Assembly: GCF_020858115.1 (NCBI RefSeq)
Contig: NZ_JACYMM010000001.1
Span: 186,001 to 250,000, forward strand
Reading direction: 5' to 3'
Length of the DNA: 64,000 bases
Source of the DNA: Janthinobacterium sp. FW305-129
Lineage (GTDB): Bacteria; Pseudomonadota; Gammaproteobacteria; Burkholderiales; Burkholderiaceae_D
Shown here: in pieces, positions 52,889-62,148 of the stretch
Position numbering within the stretch: the first letter of the stretch is position 1
How the letters are laid out: every line of letters starts with the position of its first letter
Notes under the pieces: model-generated
What the model was told of the DNA's origin: nothing
Seen by the model: only the letters and a program-made list of their open reading frames with translations
The model's database searches: none
Translations under genes and position numbers: made by a program

Positions 52889-55767
52889 TTTGGCGGCAGC
52901 AAGGCCCGCTGCAATTGCTCGACGGTAAATGGTTTCACCAGAAAGCGCGCCTGCGGGTCCAGCACGCCGGAATTGGCGGGGGAGTGGCCCGTGGAAAACA
53001 CCACTTCCAGCTGCGGCTGTTCGCGCGCCGCCCGTGCGGCCAGCTCGGCGCCCGACATCCGCGGCAGGCTGATATCGGTCAGCAGCAGTTCCAGTCCCGG
53101 CGTAGCCAGCAGGGGCAGGGCTTCCTCGGCCGTGCCTACGGCCAGCACCGTGTGTCCCAGCATGGCCAGCAGGTCGCCCGTCATGGCGCGCGCATCGGCA
53201 TTGTCTTCCACCAGCAGGATATGCCTGCCCTCCGGCCGCGCCGGAGCGGCCTGCGGCGCCAGTTGCGCGCGGTACTGGTGCAGGGCCGTCACGTGCTGGC
53301 GGTTGGCCAGCAGGTGGCGGATGCGCCGCGCCAGGTCTTCGCGCCGGTAGGGCTTGCTCAACAGTTCCACGCCCGGTTCCAGCCGGCCGCCCTGCATGAT
53401 GGCGTCCTGCGTGTAGCCCGAGGTGAACAGCACGGCCAGCTTCGGCAGCAGCACGCGGGCCTGGCGCGCCAGTTCCGTGCTGGCCACCTTGCCCGGCATC
53501 ACCACGTCCGTAAACAGCAGGTCGATGGGCACGCCGCTGCCGACGATGGCCAGCGCGCTTTCGCCATCGCTGGCGCGCAGCACGGCGTAGCCGAGGCCGC
53601 GCAGCATGTCGACCACCGTCGTCTGCACCTGCACGTCGTCTTCCACGACGAGGATGGTTTCCTTGCCGCCCAGCACGGGGCCGCCCAGTTGCAGCGGCAG
53701 TTCCGTTTCCGCTTCGAGCGAGCGCGGCAGGTAGATGCGGAAGGTGCTGCCATGGCCGGGCACGCTGTCCACCGTCAGGTGGCCGCCGCTCTGGCGCAGG
53801 AAGCCGTATGCCATGCTCAAACCGAGTCCCGTGCCTTCGCCTTCGCTTTTGGTCGTGAAGAACGGTTCGAAAATCTTGTCCAGCAGCTCGGCGGGAATGC
53901 CCGTGCCCGTATCCGAGACGGCCAGCTGCACGTAGTCGCCGGGCGTGACGTCCGCATGGCGGGCCGCGTAGGCACTGTCCAGCACGCTGTTGCCCAGTTC
54001 GATGGTCAGCTGGCCCTGGCCGGCCATGGCGTCGCGCGCGTTGATGGCCAGGTTGAGGATGACGTTTTCCAGCTGGTGCGGGTCGACCAGGGCGCGCCAG
54101 CAGTCGTCGGCCAGCAGCAAGCGCGTTTCGATGCTTTCGCCCGTGGCGCGCCGCAGCAGGTCTTCCGTGGCGCGCAGCAGCTGCGCCAGGTCCGTTACCA
54201 GCGGTTTTAACGGTTGACGCCGCGCAAAAGCCAGCAGCTGCGCCGACAGCTTGGCGCCCCGTTCCACGGCGGCCGAGGCGCTGGCGATGCGCTTCGCGGC
54301 CAGCGGGTCGTCGTCCAGGCCCAGCTGCAGCAACTGCAGATTGCCGGAGATAATTTGCAGGACATTATTGAAATCATGGGCCACGCCGCCCGTCAGCTTG
54401 CCCAGCGCTTCGAGCTTTTGCGATTGCAGCAGCGCCATTTCGCTGTGGCGCAAGGATTCCTGCATGCTGCGCAAGGTGCTTTCCGCTTCCTTTTCCAGCG
54501 TGACGTGGCGCCCGGTGGCGAACACCAGGTCGCCTTCGCTTGCTGCCACCCACGACAGCCAGCGGTGGCCGCCCTCGCGGTGCCGGTAGCGGTTTTCAAA
54601 GCTGGGGATGGATTCCTTGCTTACCTGCAACAAGGCCTGGCGCGTGGCGGCGGCATCCTCGGGCAGCACGAAGTCGAACAGGCTGCGGCCCAGCATTTCC
54701 TCGGGCAGCCAGCCCAGGATGGCGCTGGCGGCGGGGTTGACGGCGGCAAAGCAGCCGTCGGCATCGATGGCCACCATCAGGTCTTGCGCGCTGCGCCACA
54801 GCCGCTCGCGCTCGCTGTTGCGCGCGGCCAGTTCCGCTTCCAGCTTCTTTTCCACGGTGATGTCGCGCGCGCTGCAATACACCTTCTCGCCCTCGGGCAC
54901 GGCCACCCACGACAGCCAGTGCCAGCCGCCCAGCTTGTGGCGGTAGCGGTTTTCGAAACGCAGCGCCGGCTGGCCCTGGTTGGCCGCTTCCCAGGCCGCA
55001 TGGGTGCGCGGCAAGTCTTCGGGATGGATCAGTTCCAGGAAGCGCGTCGTGCGGATTTCCTCCGCCGACCAGCCCAGCGTGGCTTGCCAGGCGGGGTTCG
55101 AGTGCTCGAAATAGCCGTCCAGGTTGAGCACGCCCAGCAAATCGGGGCTGACGTTCCAGGTGCGGCCGAATTCGCGCGTGCGCTCGGCCACCTGCGTTTC
55201 CATGCTGGCACTGAGGGCGCGCAGCCGCGCTTCCGCCTGCGCCCGCAAAATGGTCGACCAGACCCGTTCCGACACTTGCACGGCCAGTTCGATCTCGTCC
55301 GCATGCCACAGCCGCGCCGCGCGGCTGTGCACGACGAACAGGGCCGCCAGCCGGCCCTCCTTGGCAATGGGAATATTCAGGAAGGCGCGGATGCCCAGGC
55401 GCGCGAATGTGGCCAGCGCGGCCGGCATGGCCGTGCGCGGGTCGCTCGCCACATCGCTGACGGCAAGCGCCTGGCCGGCCGCCAGCGCCTCGGCCAGGCG
55501 GGCCGCATAATCGCCGAGGAAATATTCGCCGGCGGCACCGGGCGCCAGGCCGTCGCTCCACGCATGCTGCAGGGTAGGGCATTGCAGGGTCTGGTCGATA
55601 TTGAAACAGGCCACTTGCTGGGCGCCCAGGCGCTGTCCCAGCAGCTGCGCCGACAGGGAAAGGATGTCGCCCGTGTCTTGCAGCAGCCGCAGCCGGCGTT
55701 CCAGCTGCAACAGAAAGGCGACGGCGCTGGCGCCGGTCTGGCTGCTGGAGGCGGGTGTGCTGCTCAT
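52882..55767 (-). CDS. Hybrid sensor histidine kinase: GAF-PAS2-HisKA-HATPase-REC-REC
   Basis: A 961-residue soluble kinase: GAF at 15-165, PAS/PAC at about 190-305 and 320-435 (FENRYRHKLGGWHWLSWVA and FENRYRHREGGHRWLSWVA), HisKA with His464 in [19 protein letters not shown], HATPase at 570-695, receivers from about 703 ([22 protein letters not shown]) and 848 (ILLVEDNADARA, LLTDISLPRMSG). From the H-box onward it is a close paralogue of the facing kinase (shared [17 protein letters not shown] and [15 protein letters not shown]). Start at 55767, 7 bases after the upstream gene's stop; an open frame further upstream overlaps that gene. Last gene of the signalling operon. Confidence 0.93.
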   Translation of the reverse strand: MSSTPASSSQTGASAVAFLLQLERRLRLLQDTGDILSLSAQLLGQRLGAQQVACFNIDQTLQCPTLQHAWSDGLAPGAAGEYFLGDYAARLAEALAAGQALAVSDVASDPRTAMPAALATFARLGIRAFLNIPIAKEGRLAALFVVHSRAARLWHADEIELAVQVSERVWSTILRAQAEARLRALSASMETQVAERTREFGRTWNVSPDLLGVLNLDGYFEHSNPAWQATLGWSAEEIRTTRFLELIHPEDLPRTHAAWEAANQGQPALRFENRYRHKLGGWHWLSWVAVPEGEKVYCSARDITVEKKLEAELAARNSERERLWRSAQDLMVAIDADGCFAAVNPAASAILGWLPEEMLGRSLFDFVLPEDAAATRQALLQVSKESIPSFENRYRHREGGHRWLSWVAASEGDLVFATGRHVTLEKEAESTLRSMQESLRHSEMALLQSQKLEALGKLTGGVAHDFNNVLQIISGNLQLLQLGLDDDPLAAKRIASASAAVERGAKLSAQLLAFARRQPLKPLVTDLAQLLRATEDLLRRATGESIETRLLLADDCWRALVDPHQLENVILNLAINARDAMAGQGQLTIELGNSVLDSAYAARHADVTPGDYVQLAVSDTGTGIPAELLDKIFEPFFTTKSEGEGTGLGLSMAYGFLRQSGGHLTVDSVPGHGSTFRIYLPRSLEAETELPLQLGGPVLGGKETILVVEDDVQVQTTVVDMLRGLGYAVLRASDGESALAIVGSGVPIDLLFTDVVMPGKVASTELARQARVLLPKLAVLFTSGYTQDAIMQGGRLEPGVELLSKPYRREDLARRIRHLLANRQHVTALHQYRAQLAPQAAPARPEGRHILLVEDNADARAMTGDLLAMLGHTVLAVGTAEEALPLLATPGLELLLTDISLPRMSGAELAARAAREQPQLEVVFSTGHSPANSGVLDPQARFLVKPFTVEQLQRALLPPNQ

Positions 55768-55774
55768 GGGGGCC

Positions 55775-56965
55775 TCAGCTGCCGGCCAGCGGCAGGGTGA
55801 CGCTGAACAGGGCGCCATTGCCGGGCTGGCTTTGCAGGGTGATGGCGCCGCCATGCGCATCGACCAGCTGCTTGGTGATGAACAGGCCCAGGCCCAGGCC
55901 GCCCGTGCGGTCCTGGTGCATGACGCGCTCGAAGGCGTCGAAGATGCGTTCCTGGTCGCGCGCGTTGATGCCGATGCCATGGTCGCGCACTTCGATGACG
56001 GCGCTGTTCTGCGTGTGCGCCAGGCTGATCTCCACGGGCTGGCCCTGGCCGTAGCGCACGGCGTTGCTGATCAGGTTGACAACGATCTGCTCGACGCGGA
56101 AGGCATCCCAGTAACCGTGGATGGCTTCGAAGGCCAGCACTTCCAGCACGCTGCCCGTGGCGGCCGCACACGGCGCCAGGTCGTCGGCCACGCGGCGCAC
56201 CAGGCTGGTCAGGTCGACGGCTTCGCGGCGGATCGACAGCTTGCCGCTGGTGATGCGCGAGACGTCGAGCATGTCATCGATCAGGCGTACCATGCTGCGG
56301 ATTTGCCGCCCGTCGCGCGCCACCATCTTGCCCAGCTTGTCAGGCTCGAAGGCGGCCAGGTTGCCCCGTTCGAGGTTGACGGTGCGCATCTGCGTTTCCA
56401 GGAACAGCGTATTGAGCGGCGTGCGCAGTTCGTGCGCCACCATGGACATGAATTCGTCGCGCAGGCGCAGCGAACGCTGCAGCTCTGCCTGCGTGGCGCG
56501 TAATTCTTTCAATAACGCTTCCTGCTGCTGGCGGCTGTGCTCGAGCGCCTGCACCTGGCGCCGCGTCTCGCTGCGCTGCTGGTGCAGGGCAACAAAAACG
56601 TTGACCTTGCTTTGCACGGCATTGATGTCGAGCGGCTTGTGCAGGAAATCGACGGCGCCGCTTTCATAGCCCTGGAAGGCGAAATTCATTTCCTTGCCGG
56701 CCGCCGTGACGAAGACGATGGGGATGTGGCGCGTCTTTTCCGTGCCGCGCATCAATTGCGCCAGCTCAAAGCCATCCATTTCCGGCATTTGCACGTCGAG
56801 GATGGCCAGCGCGAAATCGTGCTCCAGCAGCAGGGCCAGCGCTTCTTCGCCCGAGGAGGCCTGGTAGACGCTGCGGTCGCTCTCGCGGATCAGCGCATTG
56901 AGCGCGCGCAAGTTTTCCGGCAAGTCGTCGACGATCAGCAGTTTGGTGCTTGTTTCATTCATCAT
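55775..56965 (-). CDS. Response regulator receiver fused to histidine kinase
   Basis: A 396-residue protein with reversed architecture: receiver at 8-125 (KLLIVDDLPENLRAL, LAILDVQMPEMDGFELA, phospho-acceptor Asp near 57), a coiled-coil linker (EHSRQQQEALLKELRATQAELQ), HisKA at about 160-230 (MSMVAHELRTPLNTL) and HATPase at 275-392 (NLISNAVRYG, RDHGIGINARDQERIF, GGLGLGLFI). The kinase is therefore controlled by phosphorylation of its own N-terminal receiver. It overlaps the cheR start region by 11 bases and is followed by another hybrid kinase. Confidence 0.93.
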   Translation of the reverse strand: MMNETSTKLLIVDDLPENLRALNALIRESDRSVYQASSGEEALALLLEHDFALAILDVQMPEMDGFELAQLMRGTEKTRHIPIVFVTAAGKEMNFAFQGYESGAVDFLHKPLDINAVQSKVNVFVALHQQRSETRRQVQALEHSRQQQEALLKELRATQAELQRSLRLRDEFMSMVAHELRTPLNTLFLETQMRTVNLERGNLAAFEPDKLGKMVARDGRQIRSMVRLIDDMLDVSRITSGKLSIRREAVDLTSLVRRVADDLAPCAAATGSVLEVLAFEAIHGYWDAFRVEQIVVNLISNAVRYGQGQPVEISLAHTQNSAVIEVRDHGIGINARDQERIFDAFERVMHQDRTGGLGLGLFITKQLVDAHGGAITLQSQPGNGALFSVTLPLAGS

Positions 56966-57836
56966 GTTTCATTCCTGGCATGTGCCGTCCAGCGTAATGG
57001 GAAGCGGCGTGCGACGGCGCACGCTTGCGGTAGAGCTTTTCGGGACCCGGCAAGGGTTCGAAGTCGGCGGCAAAGCGCGTGAAATGCGTGCTTTCCTTGC
57101 TGCCCAGGCCCAGGAAACCCCGGTGGCACAGTGAATCGTGGAACAGGCCCAGGGCCCGTTCCTGCAAGGTTTTGTTGAAGTAAATCAGCACGTTACGGCA
57201 GCAAATCAATTGCGTTTCAATAAAAACGCTGTCCGTGGACAGGCTGTGGTCGGCAAAGTTGATCCTGTCGAGCAAGTGCTGCTGGAAACGCGCCGTGGCA
57301 TGCTCGACCGTGTAGTACTCGGCCAGCTGGCCCAGGCCGCCCGCGGCCAGGTAGTTGTCGCCGTAGTCGGCCATGCGGTGCAGCGGGTATACGCCGCGCG
57401 CGGCCGTGGCCAGCGCTTGCGGATTGATGTCGGTGGCGTAGATCGTGCTGCGTTCGAGCAAGCCTTCCTCGTGCAGCATGATGGCCAGCGACAGCGCTTC
57501 TTCGCCCGTGCAGCAGCCGGCCACCCAGATGGTCGGCGACGGGTAGGTTTTCAGCACGGGCACGACGTGTTCGCGCAGGGCGAGGAAAAACGCCGGGTCG
57601 CGGAACATTTGCGTGACGGGCACAGTCAAAATCTGCAGCAGCTTGCCAAAGGCGGCCGCGTCGTCCAGCACCAGCTGCTGCAAGGCGGGCAGGTCGGCGC
57701 AGTGGAAGCGCTCGAGCGCCTGGTTCAGGCGCCGGCGTTGCGAGGGCAAAGAGTAGTCGCGAAAATCATAGCTGTAGCGCTGATAGATCGCTTCCATCAG
57801 CGCGTGCAGTTGCGCGTCCGTGGTGCGCAGGGACAT
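56955..57836 (-). CDS. CheR-type protein methyltransferase
   Basis: A 293-residue methyltransferase: N-terminal CheR helical domain (YDFRDYSLPSQRRRLNQALERF, TVPVTQMFRDPAFFLALREH) and catalytic domain with motif I IWVAGCCTGEEALSLAIML, YATDINPQAL, and TQLICCRNVLIYFNKTLQE. Motif I is the normal GCxTGEE type, unlike the CheR at 7313. A His- and Arg-rich tail of about 20 residues (RKRAPSHAASHYAGRH) follows the domain. No CheB is nearby, so its substrate may be a kinase or receptor outside the classical array. Sits 13 bases after the large hybrid kinase gene. Confidence 0.92.
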   Translation of the reverse strand: MSLRTTDAQLHALMEAIYQRYSYDFRDYSLPSQRRRLNQALERFHCADLPALQQLVLDDAAAFGKLLQILTVPVTQMFRDPAFFLALREHVVPVLKTYPSPTIWVAGCCTGEEALSLAIMLHEEGLLERSTIYATDINPQALATAARGVYPLHRMADYGDNYLAAGGLGQLAEYYTVEHATARFQQHLLDRINFADHSLSTDSVFIETQLICCRNVLIYFNKTLQERALGLFHDSLCHRGFLGLGSKESTHFTRFAADFEPLPGPEKLYRKRAPSHAASHYAGRHMPGMKHDE

Positions 57837-57849
57837 CAGTATCGCTCCA

Positions 57850-60800
57850 TCACATGCGTTCCATCTTCGGCATCCACACGCGCAGCAGCGAATACAGGCG
57901 GTCCAGGTCGATCGGCTTGGCCAGGTAGTCGGAGGCGCCCGCCTGCAGGCATTCTTCCTGGTCATTCTTCATGGCCTTGGCCGTAATCGCAATGATGGGC
58001 AGCTTGTTGTAGCGGCCATCGGCGCGGATCAGGCGCGTCGCTTCCAGGCCATCCATGCCCGGCATCATGACATCCATCAACACCAGGTCGATATCGTCCA
58101 CGCTGTTGAGCTTGCTGATGGCTTCGAAGCCGTTGCGGCCGATTTCCACCACCACGCCTTTCTGTTCCAGCGCATTCGTCAGGGCAAAGATGTTGCGCAC
58201 GTCGTCGTCCACCAGCAAAATCTTGCGCCCTTCAAACACGCGCTCGCGGCTGCGCACCTGCTGCAGCATGCCCTGGCGTTCGCTCGACAGTTCCGATTCC
58301 ACCTTGTGCAGGAAGAGGGTGACTTCGTCGAGCAGGCGTTCGGGCGAGCGGGCGCCCTTGATGATGATCGAGCGCGAATACTTCATCAGGTCCGCCTCTT
58401 CCTCGCGGCTCAGGTTGCGGCCCGTGTAGACGATGACGGGCGGGAACGAGCACAGCTCTTCATGTTCCATGCGTTCGAGCAATTCGTTGCCCTGGATATC
58501 GGGCAGCTTCAGGTCGATGATCATGCAGTCGAAAATCTGTGTCTTCAGCAATTCCAGCGCCTGTTCGCCCAAGGCCACGGCCGTGATTTCCACGTCGTCG
58601 TCGCTGATCAGGTGGACCACGCTTTCGCGCTGGCGTTCGTCATCCTCGACCAGCAGGATGCGCTTCATCTGCTGCGTAAACTTCGATTCGAGCTTGCGGA
58701 ACACTTCCTTCAATTGCTCGCGCGTGCGCGGCTTGGTGGCGTAGCCGATGGCGCCCAGCTGCATGGCTTCCTGGATCTGGTCGTTGCCGGAGACGATGTG
58801 CACGGGAATGTGGCGCGTCAGCGGGTTTTCCTTCAATTGCTGCAAGACCAGCAAGCCCGGACGGTCCGGCAAGCCCATGTCGAGCAGGATGGCGTCGGGC
58901 AGGAATTCTTCCGCCAGGCGCAAGCCTTCATCGGCGCCGTGCGCCACCAGGCAGCGGTATTGCATTTCATGTGCGAGGTCGAACAGGATGCCGGCAAACG
59001 ACGGTTCATCCTCGATCACCAGCACGGAACGCTGGCCCGTCTTGACGGCGGGCACACTGTCGCGGTCATCCTGGAAGGTGGGCAGCGGCACGGGCTTGGC
59101 GGCGGGCGCCGCCTTCGGCGCGGCGGCGGTTTTTGCGGGCGCTTGCGGTGCGGCGGCGGGGGCGCTTGGCGTTTCCACCAAGCGTTCCGGCATCATGGCC
59201 GGCAGCACCAATGTAAACGTGCTGCCCTGGCCCGGCGTGCTGGCCAGCTCGATGCTGCCGCCCAGCAAGGCGGCCAGGTCGCGCGAAATCGACAGGCCCA
59301 GGCCCGTGCCGCCATAGCGGCGGCTGGTGGTGCCGTCCGCCTGGTGGAAGGCGTCGAAAATCTTGTGCTGCTGGTCGTCGGCGATGCCGATGCCCGAATC
59401 CTGCACCTGGAAGCGCACCTGGCCGGCCGCATCGGCGCTCACGTGCAGGGACACGGTGCCCGCATCCGTAAACTTGATGGCGTTCGACAGCAGGTTCTTC
59501 AGGATTTGCTCGAGGCGCTGGCGGTCGCTGACGAAGGACGGCGGCGTGTCCGGCGCCACCTTGACGTCAAATACCAGTTTCTTTTGCTGCGCCTGGGCGC
59601 CGAACAGCATCTTCATGCTGCTGAGCAGCTCGTCGAAGGGCACGGCGTCCGGCGTCAATTCCAGCTTGCCCGCCTCGACCTTGGAAATGTCGAGGATGTC
59701 GTTGATGAGGGTCAACAAGTCGTTGCCGGCCGAATAAATGGTTTGCGCAAACGTCACTTGCTCCGGCGTCAGGTTGCCGCTGCTGTTGTCTGACAGCAGC
59801 TTCGACAGGATGAGCGAGCTGTTCAGCGGCGTGCGCAGCTCATGCGACATGTTCGCCAGGAATTCGGATTTGTAGCGGCTGGCCCGCTGCAGCTCGTCCG
59901 CGCGCGCTTCCAGCTGGGCGTGCGCCTCGACGATGGCCATGTTTTTCTGGTCCAGCGACAGCGCCTGCACGGCCAGCTGTTCGTTCGACTGCTCCAGCGC
60001 CGCCTTTTGCTCTTCCAGGTGGGCTTGCGACTGTTCCAGCACGCGCGACTGCTCGCCCAGCTCTTCATTGGCCGTGCGCAGCTCTTCCTGCTGCACTTCC
60101 AGCTCTTCGTTCAGTTGCTGGGTTTCTTCCAGCACGTTTTGCAGGCGCTGGCGGTACAGGGCCGCTTCCAGCGAGGTGCCGATATTCGCGCCAATCAGGT
60201 TCAGCCATTCCTTGGCGCGGGCGCTGACGGGATGCGTAAAGCCCAGTTCGATGACGCCGTTGACGACGCCTTCATTGTTGACGGGCGCCAAAACCAGTTC
60301 CAGCGGTGCGCCGCTGCCCAGGCTCGACGTCACGGTCAGGTAATTCTCGGGCACTTGCTGCACATGCTTGAGGCGCTTTTCGCGCGCCGTCTCGCCCACC
60401 AGGCCTTCGCCCAGCTTGAACACCTGTTTTTCCTTCACGCCCTGTTCGTTGAAGCCGTACACGGCCGTGCGGCGCAGGCTGCCGTCTTCATCGACGACGT
60501 ACAGGGTGGCGACGGCCACTTCCAGCCGGTGGGCGAGGAAATCGAGCACGTGCCGTCCCAGCTGCGGCAGGCCCAGCTGGCCGCTCGTGTGGGCCGCCAG
60601 CTCCGTCTGTCCCGTGCGCAGCCACGCCTGTTCCTGCAGCACGTCGTTGTCCTTGCTCCGCTGTTCCAGCGCTTCATTGTAGATATCGGACAGGCGCAGC
60701 AGTTCGCGCCGTCCCAGATAGGCAAGCAAGCCCGACATGCCCAGGCTGAGGACGAGGAATACCGCCACGGCCAGCATGGTGCGGCCCTCGGCCGTGTCGG

Positions 60801-61332
60801 CCCGTTCCTGGCGCAGCCGTTGCTCCATGGACAGGAAAGTGAGGAATTCGCGGCGGATTTCATCGAATTCCAGCTTGCCTTCGCCCTGGCGCACGCGCGC
60901 GAGGAATTCCTGGTTATTGCGGCGCTGGCCGATCACTGCTTCCGCGTACTCCATCCACTGGCCTTGCAGCGCGCGGATGCGGCGCAAGCGGTCCACCTGG
61001 ATGGGGCTGTCGGACACGAGTTCGAGCAGGGTGCTCATTTCCACGGCGATCTTTGCCTTGCCCGACTTATATGGCGCCAAAAACGTTTCATCGCCCGTCA
61101 GCAGGTAGCCGCGCATGCCTGTTTCCAGGTCGACGGACAGCTTCATGACTTCGTTGGCGTTGCCGATCACCCGTTCGGAATGCTCGACCGAGCGCAGGGC
61201 CGACAGCAGGTAGGCGATCAGGCCGACAAACACGAGGGCGGTGACGACCCCGATGACCAGCGGCAAGGTGACGTTGCGGGCGAGGATGCGGCGAAAGCTG
61301 AAGGAGTCGATCGGGGTCTTGGTATTCATCAT
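57850..61332 (-). CDS. Membrane hybrid sensor kinase: CHASE3-GAF-HisKA-HATPase-REC3
   Basis: About 1160 residues. Two membrane segments (about 22-45, LPLVIGVVTALVFVGLIAYL, and 206-226, MLAVAVFLVLSLGMSGLLAYL) frame a CHASE3 sensor carrying the hallmark LETGMRGYLLTGDETFLAPY. A GAF domain (265-405), a long coiled coil rich in Gln/Glu (410-485), HisKA with His497 (ANMSHELRTPLNSSL) and HATPase follow, then an Ala/Pro linker and three receivers from about 767, 887 and 1033 (VLVIEDE, ILLVEDDE, ILLVDDDVRNIF; acceptor Asp in LLDMGLPD, IIDLKLPD and LMDVMMPGMDG). Either of two adjacent ATGs (61332, 61329) may be used. First gene of the operon. Confidence 0.95.
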   Translation of the reverse strand: MMNTKTPIDSFSFRRILARNVTLPLVIGVVTALVFVGLIAYLLSALRSVEHSERVIGNANEVMKLSVDLETGMRGYLLTGDETFLAPYKSGKAKIAVEMSTLLELVSDSPIQVDRLRRIRALQGQWMEYAEAVIGQRRNNQEFLARVRQGEGKLEFDEIRREFLTFLSMEQRLRQERADTAEGRTMLAVAVFLVLSLGMSGLLAYLGRRELLRLSDIYNEALEQRSKDNDVLQEQAWLRTGQTELAAHTSGQLGLPQLGRHVLDFLAHRLEVAVATLYVVDEDGSLRRTAVYGFNEQGVKEKQVFKLGEGLVGETAREKRLKHVQQVPENYLTVTSSLGSGAPLELVLAPVNNEGVVNGVIELGFTHPVSARAKEWLNLIGANIGTSLEAALYRQRLQNVLEETQQLNEELEVQQEELRTANEELGEQSRVLEQSQAHLEEQKAALEQSNEQLAVQALSLDQKNMAIVEAHAQLEARADELQRASRYKSEFLANMSHELRTPLNSSLILSKLLSDNSSGNLTPEQVTFAQTIYSAGNDLLTLINDILDISKVEAGKLELTPDAVPFDELLSSMKMLFGAQAQQKKLVFDVKVAPDTPPSFVSDRQRLEQILKNLLSNAIKFTDAGTVSLHVSADAAGQVRFQVQDSGIGIADDQQHKIFDAFHQADGTTSRRYGGTGLGLSISRDLAALLGGSIELASTPGQGSTFTLVLPAMMPERLVETPSAPAAAPQAPAKTAAAPKAAPAAKPVPLPTFQDDRDSVPAVKTGQRSVLVIEDEPSFAGILFDLAHEMQYRCLVAHGADEGLRLAEEFLPDAILLDMGLPDRPGLLVLQQLKENPLTRHIPVHIVSGNDQIQEAMQLGAIGYATKPRTREQLKEVFRKLESKFTQQMKRILLVEDDERQRESVVHLISDDDVEITAVALGEQALELLKTQIFDCMIIDLKLPDIQGNELLERMEHEELCSFPPVIVYTGRNLSREEEADLMKYSRSIIIKGARSPERLLDEVTLFLHKVESELSSERQGMLQQVRSRERVFEGRKILLVDDDVRNIFALTNALEQKGVVVEIGRNGFEAISKLNSVDDIDLVLMDVMMPGMDGLEATRLIRADGRYNKLPIIAITAKAMKNDQEECLQAGASDYLAKPIDLDRLYSLLRVWMPKMERM

Positions 61333-61611
61333 GTCCGTGTAAGGCTGTCGCGAAAAAATCAATTTTAATTGAAATGCAAGTTTTCTGGTGGTCAAGCATA
61401 GCGTGCGCTAGCATAACAGCCTTGCGCTCAATTGCCGACTTGCAAGCCTGTGCAAAGCGCGGCAACGCACAGAGCAAAGTAGCGAAAAAATCAAGCTTGC
61501 CACGATTGAGGCAGATCAACGAGATTGGCGGTTCGCATCCTAAGATGCAGGAGGTGGCGGCGTCCCCGCGGACGGCCGCCGTGTGCAAACCAGCCTTTGC
61601 AGGAGGACATC

Positions 61612-62064
61612 ATGGCTAATCAATTGATCCGTCGCGATACGCAAAACCCGCTGGCACGTTTCGACCCGTTCAGCGACATGGAAGAATTCATGCATGACTT
61701 TTTTGCGCCCGCCTTGCGCTTGCGCGAAGGGGGCACGTCGCGCATGCGCGTCGACATTTCCGAAACCGAGCAAGCCTATCAGGTGCAGGCGGACATTCCA
61801 GGCGTCAACAAGGACGATATCAAGGTCTCCATCGACGGCAACCGCGTCTCCATCAGTGCCGAACTCAAGGATGAAAGAGTGACGCGCGACGGCGGCGGCA
61901 AGACCGTGCGCAGCGAACGCGAGTACGGCCAGCACTACCGCAGCTTCGTGCTGCCGCACGAGGTGGACGAGGCCGGTGCGCAGGCCCGCTACGAAAACGG
62001 CGTGCTGCTGCTGGACTTGCCGAAGAAAGAGGGCACGGGCGGGCGGCAGCTGGCGATACAGTAA
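61612..62064 (+). CDS. Hsp20/alpha-crystallin small heat-shock protein
   Basis: A 150-residue ATP-independent holdase chaperone. N-terminal arm: RRDTQNPLARFDPFSDMEEFMHDFF. The alpha-crystallin domain (about 45-140) has RVDISETEQAYQVQADIPGVNKDDIKVSIDGNRVSI and the A-x-x-x-N-G-V-L motif as ARYENGVLLLDLPKK. AGGAGGACATC places the ATG at 61612. No sigma-32 promoter could be recognised in the 280 bases upstream. A strong terminator follows. Confidence 0.96.
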   Translation: MANQLIRRDTQNPLARFDPFSDMEEFMHDFFAPALRLREGGTSRMRVDISETEQAYQVQADIPGVNKDDIKVSIDGNRVSISAELKDERVTRDGGGKTVRSEREYGQHYRSFVLPHEVDEAGAQARYENGVLLLDLPKKEGTGGRQLAIQ

Positions 62065-62084
62065 GCCTGGCCAAGGCCCGGGCA

Positions 62085-62118
62085 TGAAAAAACGCCGGAC
62101 GGTGCCGGCGTTTTTTCA
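62085..62118. terminator. Rho-independent terminator, bidirectional
   Basis: TGAAAAAACGCCGG and CCGGCGTTTTTTCA are perfect 14-bp complements around ACGGTG. Serves hsp20 and the convergent MFS transporter gene. Confidence 0.94.
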
Positions 62119-62148
62119 GTGCGGTGCACGCTACCCACTATATATATG

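Noticed and set aside
61396-61611. Sigma-32 promoter expected before hsp20
   Set aside because: No acceptable match to the CTTGAA and CCCCAT-type boxes with correct spacing was found; transcription-start mapping is needed.
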